A stretch of 64,000 nt of DNA from Phoronis australis (GCA_002633005.1 NMRA01000283.1:218363-282362), one strand, 5' to 3'. Shown: positions 1 through 13,130, counted from the first letter of the stretch. The notes: generated by a model not told the origin, from the sequence alone. Numbers and translations: made by a program.

Positions 1-996
1 CTCCTTTGGGCATAATTTATCCCACGAAAAGCAGCGTCAACTGCTTTTACGATAATTTGGATTGTGGAAGAAAACACGTAGGGTCCAAGGAAATGAAAAG
101 GGCTTTGAAATTATAAAAGCTGTTGGTATTGAGACTTTTATTTTGTTGTTTGGATGTTGCCAAGGATTTTGACGAGGCCTGTAAGTTGTGCTCCCAAACA
201 GTGGAAGTGGTCAATAAAAACAAAACACAAGTAATATAAATACTTAGTGATTTACATTTTGACTTTGGTCTGTGTTGAATTAGGATGCATCAATGCTGAC
301 ATTTTTTTTGTATTTGTTCAGATATACATTTTAAAGAGTTTTATTAAACCTAAGTAAGAGTGGCGACACAGTTGTCGATGTTTTTGTGTTTATGAAGAGA
401 TTTGAAACTAATTTTCATTTGCTCGATTCATACATGCAAGCACACCGAACGCTGTGAACAAGGCACGAAAACGTCACCAATGTAAAAAATAAATATGTTT
501 TCGAAAAGCCAAACCGTAAAATCATTATAACTGCTAAATGCAGTAATTGAAGGTTGACTATTTCACCTTCGTAGCCCTGCACATCATGCGTCAACATGCA
601 AGAGACGCTCACTGGTCTCGTAGGTTTTTATGCAAAATGAAAGCACATAGACGTAAAAACATCCTAGCGCCGTAGTTTGGGATAGGTTACTGCGGACGGC
701 AACTAAACAAGCGTGCAGCAGTTTACAGTATTTACGTTAACAGCTTCGCATTTGATTTACCGCAGGGATGAGCCGTCTGGCTGTCAGTGAGTGGAATGTG
801 CCTGAGCATTCTGCCGGTAATTTCAACTGATGCATTTTTCTCATCTAATTTTCACAGTTAATTATGAAGTGTCTTAGGTTGACCACAACGGTGTATTTTT
901 GGTCAAAATCCACTGACATTTGCCACAATTACTTCCATTGTCAAAACCGCTCTGTCTGTGACCAGGAATACAGATGGTGTCATCACCCCAGGTCGA
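1..996. other. non-coding stretch, nothing recognised
   Basis: I see no convincing coding region, RNA gene or repeat here. A reading frame opens at 864 and runs into the LINE insertion at 1010, but its first 48 codons resemble nothing I know and are probably open by chance. Confidence 0.5.
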
Positions 997-1009
997 GTTA
1001 CTGGATACT

Positions 1010-1682
1010 GTCTACTCGACGCAATCTTCACATGACCACATTTACGTTCAAGGTAATAAACAATGTCAACAACGTGTCTGTCAAAAAAATATTTGATCTA
1101 TATATTAGACAAGGCCATCGTAGTGATTTGAGATTCTCCACCCCATATGCAATTCCTCCGTCGTTCAGTCAGGCATTCAGAAGGTCTACAGTCATGATGT
1201 GCATCAACAACTGGAATTCTCTTCCAGTCTCTGTTAAGGAAAGCAACTCTTTTACGAGTATAAAAAATAATTTTAGAACTGTTTTTCATAATTTTGATAA
1301 CTCAACACCCTTGACTCAATTCTCCCTTACCCGCGATAACGAAATAGCATTGTACAGATCAAGATGTGGCCTTTTCCTCAACTCTGACAAGTTCAGGCAC
1401 AACTTTAGTAATGTATCTCCAAACTGTAAATGTGGTGACCATCAATCTTATCCTCATATTTTCTTCAAATGTCCCCTCATCGAATCCCTGAGAGACTCAC
1501 TCTTTCGTGCACTCAATGATAACCAATCAGTTGTTAACGCTCTCAATTCTTGTAATAATATCCCTACTAGAGTTACATTATTACTGAATGGTAGTCCTAA
1601 CCTTGACTTTGTTCTTAACGAATTCCTCCTAAGCAACGTTAGCAAATTTTTATATACCGTTTATCAATATTGTTGCATCTGA
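1010..1682 (+). pseudogene. LINE ORF2 C-terminal fragment with zinc knuckle
   Basis: This is an open frame ending at the TGA at 1680-1682 and covering only the region after the reverse transcriptase of a non-LTR retrotransposon. It aligns by eye with the C-terminus of the element at 42.5-43.5 kb. Both share the motifs NNWNSLP, RDNEI/RNNEI, LYRSRCGLFLN and a Cys-Cys-His-Cys knuckle (CKCGD...H.FFKC in this copy). Unlike the longer copy, this segment has no frameshift through the knuckle to the stop, so it gives the better view of the family's C-terminus. The endonuclease and reverse transcriptase are absent, so the fragment cannot move itself. Confidence 0.8.
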
Positions 1683-1819
1683 TTTCCCTACATGAATCTG
1701 TAAATATTTTTGTTTTTATATATCTGTAATAGCATGTCTAAGTATTGGAATACTTATTTTAGATACTACTTAATTGTATATATCTCTATGTATATAAGTT
1801 TCATTTATGAATTGTTTAC

Positions 1820-1852
1820 AACCCAGATATAATGCTTCGCGGTTTCTGGGTT
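1820..1852 (+). repeat. conserved LINE 3'-UTR hairpin
   Basis: AACCCAGA (1820-1827) pairs perfectly with TCTGGGTT (1845-1852), leaving a 17-nt loop containing ATAATGC and TTCGCG. The same stem and nearly the same loop occur at 43725-43760 in the other LINE. Stem-loops at LINE 3' ends are known in several families to be recognised by the element's reverse transcriptase. That role is inferred here. Confidence 0.7.
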
Positions 1853-2309
1853 TGTTATTATTTCTTTGTATGTTCTGTGTATCCTTCAATAAATATATAT
1901 CACAGTGAAAAAAAAAAGTTACTGGATACTAGTATTCTAAATAAACTACCCCTGTGGAATGAGTTCAGACCCTGAGCGAAATGGTTAATCCTACTCAATT
2001 TGAATGTCGCCATTTATGCATCGTTGATAGCACTAAGTGGTGATATCACTGATCCAGAATAGACATGAATATATTAAAGAGACAGCAATGGTTTTCTGCG
2101 GAAATGCATTTTGAGATGTTTGTTGGGTGGGATAGACTTATCGAAGTTATTAGTCTTGACCAGAGCTATCAAACAACAAGATACGTTGTTTTTGTGACTT
2201 TATTACAAATCGTCTCGCCGTTGTCTACCAGTCATTCGCAAAAGAGCCTTAGGCCAATTTCAGAAAATTGCTTTTCTCCCGATGATGTTCTTTTAATAAC
2301 ACTAAGTGA

Positions 2310-2476
2310 TAAATATAGATTATTACATGGCGAATTCGTTATCCCCCGTTATCTAGAGCCCAAGTGGATTTTGGAGAATTATGGCACGAGGGGCGTTAGG
2401 GTGATAATTCTCCAAAATCCACGAGGGCTCTAGATAAGGGGGATAACGACTGAGAACATGTAATAATCTATTTACA
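2310..2476. repeat. foldback/MITE-like inverted repeat
   Basis: Two arms of about 70 bp face each other across a roughly 18-bp spacer, approximately 2310-2382 and 2401-2476. The best-matched parts are the CTAGAGCCC/GGGCTCTAG segment, the GTTATCCCCC/GGGGGATAAC segment and GTGGATTTTGGAGAATTAT with its complement. The arms keep matching outward as far as the ATAGATTATTACATG segment. An ORF covering 2065-2433 runs into this structure and is probably not a gene. No clear target duplication was found. Confidence 0.75.
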
Positions 2477-2725
2477 CCGCATACTGAACGAGAAACATTC
2501 CAATGAATCGATCTACCTTTCTCGACTCGCCTCGGCTTTGTAACTACTTTCTATGTCAGAGGCCCGGGGTCGGAGGTCGTGACCTTTTAAGAAAAGCCGA
2601 GCTTTTTTGTCAAATAATGCTTATACTCAAAACCAATTGAAAATTTAAACAAAATAGAAATAAAGTGAATGTATAAATTAAGGTTTAGCAACTATTACAT
2701 TTTATTACGCTAAGCTTCGACCAGT

Positions 2726-3014
2726 GCCCGGTCTCCAATCTCCGTACTCAGACTCATACTCATACTCGAGATTTCATACTCAAAATCGTGCTCACTGGAG
2801 TCGTACTCAAAAAAGCGTATCTAATGTCGTATTTCGAGTAGACTNACACTTCAGTTCGAGTACACTCGAAAACTCAGCATGTGCTCGAAATTTCGAGTAC
2901 AGATTTTTCGAGTATGACATTGAATACACCAAAGCTGAGTCTGTACTCGAGTTGAGTATGAAGTGTGAGTTTGAGCATGATTCGAGTCTGAGTACGGAGA
3001 TTGGAGACCGGGGC
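2726..3014. mobile_element. foldback element filled with GAGTAC/GAGTAT repeats
   Basis: Terminal inverted repeats of about 30 bp, beginning GCCCGGTCTCCAATCTCCGT at 2726 and ending with the complement at 3014, enclose a body built of short GAGTAC, GAGTAT and TCGAGT motifs in both orientations. This makes the whole element largely self-complementary. There is an ambiguous base (N) at 2845. Nearby ORFs on both strands are open only because of the simple repeat. A non-autonomous DNA transposon is the likeliest explanation. Target duplications are not clear. Confidence 0.7.
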
Positions 3015-3292
3015 CAGGAATATATCGTCTGGTAAAGTAGGTTACCACTAGTAACTGTAATGCTCAAGTCAAAGGATCCCGACGACACGATACCCGCATT
3101 CAAATTGGAGATCGATGATTTACAAGTTGGAGAACACAAGAGAAAAATTTCACTGAATTGAAATGTTTTTATGGAAATTATGCGTCTTATTTTTCATAGC
3201 GTATAAATGTCGGTGCAATGCCCTTTTCTGAACATGCGATTGTTGGCGCGTGCTCATTTAAGTATTCTATTTTCACGTCCGAGGACGTCAGC

Positions 3293-3366
3293 CGCTGAGT
3301 GGTGTAGTGGTAAAGTCGGCGACTCGAAGCGCTTGAGGCCCGGTTTCGAATTCGGCCTCGGTTTCC
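3293..3366 (+). repeat. tRNA-like sequence, possible SINE head
   Basis: TGGTGTAGTGG at 3300-3310 matches the pol III A-box consensus. A degenerate B-box (GGTTTCGAATTC, 3342-3353) follows at about tRNA spacing. I could not form a convincing acceptor stem, so this is more likely a tRNA pseudogene or SINE remnant than a functional tRNA. Confidence 0.35.
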
Positions 3367-3699
3367 CGCCAAAATGTTATCTCACTAGTGAAATAACTTT
3401 ATGTGTTAGTACACGGTTGTATCTGCCATTCGAGGCTAATATTGTGGTATATCAACACTTTTCACGTAGATAATCATTTCTACACGTTAAGGAGACATGG
3501 GAAACGCAAACGGGTAAAAACATCTTTTAAACGGATCATGAAGAATCTAGCTCTTTCAGTAAAGAATTTATAGAAAGATCGTCAGATTCATTGTCTTTGA
3601 AATAGACAAAAGACAAACTCTTTCATCCCATTACAGTTTTCAAATTCCCCGTCCGTAATAATATATGCGTGCGCATGCGCTCAAAGAAGACGGACTGTC

Positions 3700-3980
3700 T
3701 GCTGCTTGAAATCGCCTATGTTTTGTTTAGGTCAAAGGTAAAAATGTGCTACGTCTGTGTCTTGCAATACAGAGACGGGCTTTGCCTTGTGGTAGAAAAA
3801 TCTACGAAGTGACGAGCAGTTGATATTTTGTTGTTTTTTTTTTAGAAATTTGCAGCTAAAAAAATCTTTGGCATCAACAGAAATCCAAGGTCTTTACGAA
3901 CAAACCGAAAAAAACTGATGAACAGTTTGACTTCTGTTTCAGTGGCAGAGAATCACTTTGAGTAATTCAATTAAGTGAGT
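3700..3980 (+). repeat. dispersed repeat R1, copy a
   Basis: This copy aligns with 57552-57842 in the same orientation. It shares GCTGCTTGA, TTGTTTTGTTTA/TTTTGTTTAGGTC-type text, GTGACGAGCAGTT, TTTACGAACAAACCG and CAGAGAATCA, with many substitutions and indels between these blocks. It has no coding signature. This is probably an old interspersed element copy. Confidence 0.65.
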
Positions 3981-4009
3981 TTTGTCAAATTCTGTGCCAC
4001 TTTAAGAAA

Positions 4010-7000
4010 AACGTTTGAGAAAACCATGCAATTAGGGAACTTCCAGGAGGTCTGTACCACAGGCTTTTGTATAGTGTAAGGTGTCCCCCCAATATGGTAG
4101 TACAGTGTCCATGGAGGGGTCAATTCAAACAACACATCCTACGAGGAAAATAACCAAACGAAACTCATGGTCTGAAAGCATGTCACAAGATGACACACGT
4201 ACGTAAGACTAACTGTACGAGCAATGCAATTGTTTGGTGAAAACAACAAAGCCAACCATTTGAACATGTAAATCTTGAACCGGCGTGGAGGGACAGAAAT
4301 CTTTTCATACTCATGTTCATTAGATCACTTGATGTGGCCAACAGGTGGCGTGCAGATGGACAATTATTGTGGGTTTCATGGATCCTTAAATATGGAGAAC
4401 CAGCCACTTGTTGAATTACAGATGCAAACCTGTAGCCTACAAAATCAGAAAAAGGATCGAAACTTGGGATTCGTGTACCTCCAACTAATCTCCATCCCCC
4501 TGCATCATCACCATCTTACTATCCCAGGTCAGAATTGTTGTAAACAAAGTTATCCAGGTAGGTTTTATAATAAGCCATTCCAACAGTCAAACACACCACT
4601 GTCGCAACTTCCAGTAATTTTCTTAGTTACATCTTTTTGAACTTACGCTTCGAATGTTTCTGAAGGGTTTCATTAAATCTCCAAACTCCCCTAGCTATGG
4701 GTCTACAGATGGGTGTTTGGATTTTCAACCATCTTAAAGTTGACAACACTCGATGATTCACCTCCATGCAGTTACTTGTAAATTGTTTCTTCCGTCGTAG
4801 CTTGCAATCCATAATTTGTTTAGACATTTTGAATTTACCAATCATCTGTTAATGAAACTAAATAATTGGTTTCCACAAAAAATCACGTCGTCTGTATAGG
4901 TAGCCAGCACTCAATTGGTTTGATTTGCAAGGTGATGAAATGTCAGACGACCGAGTAACCACGTGATTTGTTCACCAGGATTATCAAGGATATTTTATGG
5001 TTAATGTGGAGTTCATTGCACCAAACATGGCTATCGCCTGACGTGTGTATCTATGTGCGCAGAACACCTGGTCTTCCTATTGTAACACAGCAGGTACCTC
5101 AAAAGATTTTCAAAGAGAATGTTGATCTTATGAACGTTTAATAAAAGTTGAGTAAGTTGATGCTTATCCATTTATGATGATGAAAGAATTGTTTTACTTG
5201 AAAAATACTTCATTACAAAATGCTTTCATCCAGAAGTTAAACCAGGTGTGTTTGAGTCTGTAAGTTAGTGAGCTAGACCTAAATAAAAAACAGCATTTGG
5301 CAACTTTCTGAAGCAGCCCCAAAAAGTAATGAATAGCCCAGCACAACTGTTGTGGCTGCGTGGTGGTTTTCTGTTTGGACCTTCTCTTCAAAATGTTCAA
5401 TCACACTAAACCCCAGTGTTTTGCGTCTCTTCGGTATTTTGCATCTCATATTTTGTCTAGCGGTGATTGAAGAAATACAACAGAAATCTCTTAAATCCAA
5501 GTTTTTATTTTTACTTTGTTGTATTTTTGTCACAGACTTTGTAATTCTATATGTTCTGGAGGTTCAAAAGACTTTGTTAAATTACCATAAGACGAGTGGC
5601 ATGATACATGTATGAATAACTAGGGTTTTCCTGTGCTCCTACTTTTGTAGGTGTATCCCAAATAGTGACAAGCGCACGCCCATTTGAAGTTGTTTGTGAA
5701 CCCTGCTCATGGGCGGCGCACCATAGGGGGCTGAGGGGGCTATAGAACCCAGATTTTCAGTGCTGCGCCGCCAATGATCATTTCTCACACGCTACAAATT
5801 TCCGGAATCATATAAGCAGCATTTTTTGCTCTGAAATACACCTGTATGCAACTTAAGAAAGACTTCTTTTAGTGAATTGATAGCAGTGATACAATTTCCG
5901 TCAAATCATTTCAACTTGGAAACTTAAAAGTTTTCAAGTTTTGAATAACTCACTTCGGCTACTACATATAGTAATGTTGAGCATGAATACAGGTAATTGT
6001 TTCAGAAGCGCCACTACATGTACGTCAATAATCATGCGCGCACCCAGTTTTCAAAATGGGGGGCTTGGATTCCTGACGTTATGGACCTTTTGCTAACATA
6101 AGAGCGGGCTGACTAAAAAAAAGAAAAAAAAAACATTTCCTCGGACATTTTGTCTCTCAGGGGCGGACCTTTTTGCCCACTTCGCCAACAGTTCGTTACA
6201 GAACGAGAGGCGGATTTTGTTTGAAGATTCGTAACACAAAGGCGACCGAATTGCCCACAATACCGAGTGTAGTTCTTGTAAGACATAAGATAGAGAAATA
6301 AAATAGTTTATGTCTGTTATCTGACGACTTCTGGCATTGGCCGAAATTTCAACCTCAATTTTGTGAATTTTGTTGCTTGTGTCCGAACTCCAGCTTTCTT
6401 AGTTCAAACAATCAAACTAAAATATAAAGGCACACAAATGTTCTAAAATTGTCTTTTTTATGTTCTTGAAGATTAGCGTCTCCAGGAAATCAGTTACCTT
6501 TTACATTCTGTTTGCGGTTATTTAAAACTTCAATATGTTTAATTTTTCTAAAAATGACGCCTAACCCATTCGAAGATGCGTTAAGCGAAAATAAGGAACC
6601 ATGAAATTTTCTGAAATTGACAAATATTGGAAGCTAATATTTTGGTCGAGTGTTTGTTTCTATAGTACTACCAAAATTCCCATCTTCCGGGTGTTGCATG
6701 TCAGCCACTCCCGAGTTGATTAACTAGGAAACTCGTTCAACACTGGCGTTTCCTTTTTTGTTTATTTCCAACTAAAATGAATTTGTACAAATCTGACTGA
6801 GTTACCATCATAAATTGCACCATAGTTAAGAAACTAGATACTGGTTAGATCGTTTGCATGCAAAGAAGCAGAACAAATACTTGATACATGTGTTGCGTAG
6901 ATACCTTGGAATAGTTTGGTGTTGTGCTGCTTCGGGCCGGGCGTATTGATGGGCATCAGAGCACTTCTGGAAATGTACCGGTCCACGGGGTGTCAGAGAA

Positions 7001-10000
7001 GCTGTGTGGGTGAAATCCAAGAACCCCTAACTGTATGTCTAGACAGGGTAGTACTAGATTCAAGTTGTCTGAGTCATGTCTTGGGAACAGCGACAGAGGG
7101 CGACACAGGTTTCGTGGGAGTCAGTCAGTCATCAATCGTCAGTTCAAAGAGCCACGTGGCTCCGTAAAGTCGGGAGAAATATCTTAGTTAGTTCCTAGAA
7201 GTATTTTGTTTTATACTTCGCCCATCGAGTACTTCACCGGGATGACTGATAATGTTGTATCCATTATATGTACTCCGGAAATGCTTGTAAAAGGTTTCAA
7301 CCTTCTTAACTACGACGCTCATTTAAGGCGGTTTATGATGCTCCGTAAAAGACCGGTTAAAACAACAGTAATTATATACTGGTAGCGGTAATGTTAAAAC
7401 GAAACTTCAAATGTGACAGAACCCTTCGTTGGCACGCGAAAAATTGCCTCATAAAAACCATGGAACAACACTAACCTGCCATTACTCGGAGAGAAGTGCC
7501 AGTTAAAATACATGTAGATCATAAGCAATGTACCATCTTTTTGTCCGAATGTAAGAATTGCCGTAAAATGGGTAAGACAGACGTACTCAGAGACAATTTG
7601 AATTTTACAAAAACGTTGTTTCCAACTTGTTCAGGACAAGAAATTCAAAGCGTACATCGTCGTGTACGCCCGTCACACTCATTCAAGTTACATAAAGTTG
7701 TCTGGCATAATTTTTTAAGAAAATATCAAAATTTTGTATGATATACTTCACAGGCATTCTACTAAATCACCATGTAAAACAAAGAATTGTAACTTTTTAC
7801 AATCATAATTATTAAAATCAGAAATCGGCACTTGGCATTGCTTTGAAGTCCGATATAATGACAAAGTTTTTCGTATGAAAACACTGCATGTAGTCGCATT
7901 TGGACAGTTGTGACCAGATGTCGCTGGTGTTTGCCTGCGATGTAAACGGGTTGGTGAGATTCAATGATTAGGCTCAAAACTTTCCGACATGAAAATACTC
8001 TTTAAGTACGTAATTTACTATCGTAATTTACCACCGGCATGTTACCTTCAACGGACGTGATCAACTGAAATACAACCAAACATTGTTTATCACCGCATTT
8101 TCAAAATACATGTAGCTTTGAAGAGTCATGGTCTTTTTAATTCGAATGTATTTAAGAGCAGCTGGTGTGTTTCTTATACCAACTTGTGCAAGGCTACGAG
8201 GGTGACTGTTCATTTCAAAAGCAATAGATGTCTTTGATCACTTTCGCATCTAAATCTTATAATTGTTTAAATGTATCTTTTAATGTACATTAAATATATT
8301 AAATGTAAGAAAATGGGATTAAAAGAAACACGTCATCCTTTATTAAACTGCATTACCATGAAAGCTCCGCACAAATTATTATACATCCTGAAGCAGCAGC
8401 GGTGGATTTAAATTAACGACCGTAATGATTCCATCAGAACACTGTAATCGCCTAATGTAGTTCAAAACTGATGATAAAAATTCTGATTAACTAATTAAGG
8501 TAATTTTAAGTCACGTATTTTTTGTTTCGGCTACAGGTACGCCCAGTTAAGCGGTGGCGCTGCAATCAACAAGAAAATGACATAGTATCATTTGTTGGAT
8601 ATGTCGCTCTTGGATGATGACTTCGACTTCCTGGACTTTCTAAGGTTGGTTGAGGATAAACCATGAAAAACGTTTAAAATATCCTCGAATAAATTTGGCG
8701 TCTTTGACAGACGAGCAAGTCAATGTTTTATATCGCTAAGTTAATTTCTGTGTTTGTGTACATTTTCAATCACTGATGTTTATCATAGAATAAAACTACA
8801 CGTTCACTTATTGTGTTTAGTTAACTTCAGGATACTTGAACTAATACCTATGTCAACGGGTGGACGGAGGCAGCCGGGGACACTTCGCAAAGTTGATGAT
8901 GTTTTGACCAGGGAAACCTTATTAGGTGATGAACAGGGGTTTCGCAGCCCACTTGTGCACATTTCTGCACTGAGCTATATCTTGGATGACCATACTTTCT
9001 AAAAATATCAAAAAGGTGCATCAATTTAACGACCTTTTACGATAAATCGGCAATTAAAACTCACGGTATGCACTTACAGAAGATCAGCTGTCTTCACGTT
9101 GTGACAAGACTGAACGCGATAAACTACAGGTCAACATTGTGTCGTAATGAGCAAAGAATGTCGACCTCACTCGTTCACGTTCGCGCTTGACGTGTAGTCG
9201 AAGCTCTCCAAAAATGGAACACGACGCATACGCGTGCGTAGACCTGTGACCTTTGGTTAATCAAACGTTCGCGTTCGCACTTAACGTGTAGCCTAAGCTG
9301 AGCTACTAGAAATGTGACATTTCTTCGGACACTAAAAGTTATTTTGAACAAAATAAAGACAATGATAAGCGTTGTGATTAGTTCACAAACTCTAAGTTAT
9401 TTCTATTACAGTTTTCTAAATTATCACTTCGTCTTCGTTTGATGCAACTTTTGATTTAATTCATAAAAATTATAAAAGTCCTATTTTAAGAGCATCTCAT
9501 GCGAAAGTGCAAAATTTTTAAAACAATTCCGAAAGCATTTGGAGAACAGTGCGTAAATCACGATGTCTGAAAGCTTCATATGAATTTAATCAACCTTTTC
9601 TGAGACATGATGGACCGAAGTTTGCAAAATTGGCCTTTTTTCCAGGGTCCTACATACATTTGTAACCTTAAATTCGTAACGTTGATGTTGCGTTGTCAAA
9701 AATTAGTTCCTCCTTTGCTATCGAAGTGCTCTACATTTTGTGGTTAGAAATGATCCTCCTGTTGAGTTTCAGAAATTCCTTAAATGGATTCGTCCTTTAC
9801 ATTGATGGCCTTTATTATGGGCAAAGTCTTGACTTAAAGTCACTCAGCGACAGTCAATCATACTGTGTTCTCAGGCAAGCAGGGTCATAAAATGTAATAA
9901 ATAACCCTGCCTATCAAAGTATAAAACCACTTCTTGAAAAATGCAAATTTCCAAGAATTAACAATTCTAGATAACACATACGTAAAGCATAGAAAAGTAA

Positions 10001-10230
10001 CAGAAATGGGTGTTCGAACAGTAAAAAATCGGTCTAGATTCGTTGCATTATGAGTCGATCCAATCGAGTAATGGTGGTGAAAAGTTAGCCATCTATGGGG
10101 CATGTTCCTTGCCAGTCTTCATCAACCTGTTTACCCACAGGATCATTTGCAGAATTTTCCCGTCAACGTGGCAGCCACATCTAATGTTGGAACACAGAAA
10201 GGAAATTTACAGGTTCAAAATTCATTAACT
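4010..10230. other. long non-coding stretch
   Basis: I recognise no gene here. Short ORFs on both strands carry no family motifs. A short foldback lies at 5713-5773, where GGGCGGCGCA faces TGCGCCGCC. At 9160-9300 the motif CGTTCGC(G/A)CTT(G/A)ACGTGTAG occurs twice. This could be intergenic or intronic DNA. Confidence 0.45.
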
Positions 10231-10234
10231 GTCG

Positions 10235-10265
10235 GCGCTACCTTTCGTAGCACGAAAGGTAGCGC
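10235..10265. repeat. perfect 14-bp hairpin
   Basis: GCGCTACCTTTCGT (10235-10248) and its exact complement (10252-10265) enclose a 3-nt loop. It sits just before dispersed repeat copy R2a, but the matching copy at 23 kb lacks it. Confidence 0.75.
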
Positions 10266-10267
10266 TG

Positions 10268-10643
10268 TGGCATGTTGTTTAACATCGCTACTCATTGGTC
10301 AAAGTAATGAAACCGACGTCATAACATTCAGTCATTCCCATTGATTGAAATCTGGGAAATCCCTTTCAGTTTACTGTTACGTAGTATGGCGGCCACCTTT
10401 GTCTTGAATAGTTGCGATTTATCAAAAACGGGCAGTAATCGAAATAAACAAACTCAAGGAAACCCCGATCCCGTAGCTAAGCCTGAACAAGTACACTTCA
10501 GATAAGGCGTGTGCAAGTGGTGGCGATATGATCGATAAACTTCCGACCAAGCATGCGCATTGATGCCCACACACGGAATTTCGTGTGTCGTTCATCGTGT
10601 TTCCAGAGGGATACTTTTCAGTATAGGTGGCGTTGTGTCAGAT
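10268..10643 (+). repeat. dispersed repeat R2, copy a
   Basis: This copy aligns over about 350-375 bp with 23009-23354. Shared blocks include GACGTCATAAC, CCCTTTCAGTTT, AAGGCGTGTGCAAGTGGTG, GCATGCGCATT and TAGGTGGCG(T/C)TGTGTCAGA. This copy has about 30 extra bases near 10530. It has no open frame and no obvious TIR, so it is probably a non-autonomous element or an old duplication. Confidence 0.75.
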
Positions 10644-10659
10644 GGTAATTCAGTGCTGC

Positions 10660-12797
10660 CTCGTTTTTGTGCCACAGGAATTTCACATGTTAGCTGTTGT
10701 TGTTGTCTGATTATCTAGTTTTTCTCGATTGCGTTTCTCTATTCGTCCTTCCAGTGCCCACCAAGTATTACTGCTGTAATCTGAAATTATCCATCTTCCC
10801 GCTATGAATAAGAGACGCGAAAATGTACCCGATTTCTAAAATAGGGCACACGCTTTTTTATTTCCAGGACAAAGAGGAGTAAATTATCGACGTGTAATCC
10901 GAGACGGACCTATTTCAGTTGTTTGCGTTTTCGGAAGTTGTTCGTTTGCGTGTAAGCGTAGATTCCAAAAACGGGGTTGGTTATTTAGAGTTGCACACCA
11001 CAATTTATAAATACGACGGAACAATTGATCATTTGATTTTTGAACATTGGAACGTGAGTCAGAGATAAACGCACAACACAGGAATCGGTCTGCTTTCCTG
11101 CTTTGATGACACTCCTTTTCGGACCAATCATGAAAATCTGATCATAGTGTCCTGAAAATGTCTCGATGAACAGCAAGATGTAAACTTAGATTATGACAGT
11201 TTATTCAGCATCGTTGAGTTTAGGCCCTGGTTAGAGGATTTTGAATTGAATGACTGACATGGGCCACTACACAGGGGGGGGGGGTATATAAACAACAGCA
11301 TGTAGAAATTCAGATTTTCCAGTGTGATGAAATCAAACGCTTAGCCGAACCGGGACATTGCAAACATTTTAACTCCAACTAGAGCTAAAAAGCGACACCT
11401 GGCACACATCCACAAAGCAAATTGACCTATCGCCCGGATTTTGATTTTGAGTGACGTTTTAAATGACCAATCAGAACGCAGCACTCTTGACACACCTTCG
11501 TTACCCGACAAGCAACACGTTGACGGGTAAAACTTATTGTTTGTTTGTAGGGTGTCACGTTACAAGGGAGCGGAGCTTGCGAGTGGTCAGCTAACGCGTT
11601 ATTCCATCCAGACTTAGATGAACGCGTTAACGTGTAAAACTCGCACGCTCTAACAAATGAATCACTTGTAGTTCCATAAGATGTGCACTTTCGTCTGAAA
11701 GTAATCACGTCTTACCAAGATTTTACGTTACGATATTTGCTACGAAGTAAATCACCATCCATGCACGCAGTTACACTCATCGGGATATGACGCTTTGATT
11801 CGCGTTCACGCAAAGAGGTATACAGGAAATTTTGTCGAGCAAACTAACGACTATTTTATACTAGAAACATGACTCATGACTGAGCAATGCTTTTAAGTTG
11901 TTGATGTGCGTGTAGATCGTAGCGGAATGAGAGAGAGCGACTGCGTGCTTCTTGTTTTCCAAAACAATAAACAGCTGACTGAGTCTGGACACAATCTCTT
12001 CAAAATACAGATTCATTCTCATGGGATTTTTGTGGATGTTTTTTGATTTTTTCCGAAAATTGTTACTCGAGTGATCACATGTGCAATTTTTGCATTAAAA
12101 AGTTGGAAAAGTCCGCCGCAAACATGACCGTGCGTCTATTTGATGAAATTAGTGACTTACGACTTTATTACCCTTCCACTTCAAGATTGCCGACTAAAGT
12201 TTTATTCAAATAATTAATATAAGCGTATCACAGTCCAGAAACAATTTACATGAATTAACTCGGTATCTAGCTATTATGTGTATATTCTCAGAGATTTTCA
12301 TTTGAGCATAAACGTTTTTTGTTATTCGTCTTAGTTTTTGTTGGATAAACAACGCGTATCATAACTTCCGCGCCTGCGGAAGAATGCTAAAACAAGACAG
12401 AATTACTTGAATAGCTAAATCGCGCTCAACTCGTCACTATAAGAAAAAAAAATAATTGTGGATCGATTTCTGTCCTTTAAAACCGTTATAAATTGATTTT
12501 TATGCTTGGAACTAATCTGACAATATCTTCCAACGTTAAGTGGCTGTTGTTTTGTTTACCGGCTATGCAGGCAGGCATGTTCTTATTAATATTGCGGTTT
12601 GCAAGCCATGGTGCGTTTGCTCGCCTTCTTTATAAAAGTAATGCATCAGCATTCCTGCATAGGCCCTTAACCACTTCACCATCGACAGATATTGTGTCGG
12701 GGTTATTTCGCAATGTACATCAAAATAATCCGACCTGCGTAGTTTTACAACTAAGGCCAGCATACGACTTTGGCTACGATTTACACGCGTTTTACAT
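10660..12797. other. non-coding stretch
   Basis: No gene is recognised. There is a G-run next to a TATATAAA string at 11273-11290, which is not by itself evidence of a promoter. ACGCGTT/AACGCG motifs recur at 11500-11650 without a clear repeat unit. Confidence 0.4.
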
Positions 12798-13122
12798 AAG
12801 CGGATTTAGGGGGGGGTCATGGGGTCCACCCCCCCCCCCTTGGCTGCCGCCAAAAATAAAACAGGAATACAGTAAGAGCGTGAGGAAATATTGAGTTTAT
12901 TAATTAACCCTGGTAATGACGAAGTGGCCGAAACAAGGTGTAGGAAGCGTCTCCCCGTTTTTTTATTTTTAGTCGTGCGGTTGCATTACAGCAAGGAGGT
13001 CCACACTCTCAGAAATCCAAGCCCTCCTTCATTTCAGGCTGGATGTGCGCATGCAGTCGTGCTTTACGTGATTGCCCGAGACAAAGTGTCGCCCCCCTTA
13101 AGGTATCCTAGATCCGCCACTG
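12798..13122. mobile_element. hAT-like MITE, copy 1
   Basis: The ends are GCGGATTTAGG (left) and the complement of CAGTGGCGGATCTAGG (right). They match the ends of the copies at 28.8 and 31.2 kb. The flanks TTTTACAT and TTTTACCC agree at six of eight positions, compatible with a decayed 8-bp hAT duplication. At about 325 bp it is longer than its relatives and has a C-rich left part. Confidence 0.5.
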
Positions 13123-13130
13123 TTTTACCC

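Larger units (their letters stand above)
997..1930 (+). mobile_element. 5'-truncated CR1/Jockey-like LINE with target site duplications
   Basis: The insertion body is 1010-1917. It is flanked by an exact 13-bp direct repeat, GTTACTGGATACT, at 997-1009 and 1918-1930. The 3' end has an AATAAA-type signal near 1889 and an A-run at 1908-1917 directly before the second repeat. The body holds only the last part of the LINE ORF plus a 3' UTR, as expected for target-primed reverse transcription that stopped early. The 3' UTR contains a hairpin shared with the longer element at 40.2-43.8 kb, so both belong to one 3'-end family. The exact duplication suggests a fairly recent insertion. Confidence 0.85.

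Noticed and set aside
2065-2433. 122-aa ORF
   Set aside because: Its 3' third runs into the inverted repeat at 2310-2476, it has no known motif and no splice support.
2724-3139. overlapping ORFs on both strands
   Set aside because: They come from the GAGTAC-type simple repeat, which lacks stops in several frames.
3293-3366. functional tRNA gene
   Set aside because: A-box fits but the B-box is degenerate and no acceptor stem forms.
11273-11290. G-run followed by TATATAAA as a promoter
   Set aside because: A single TATA-like string next to a homopolymer, with no gene downstream.
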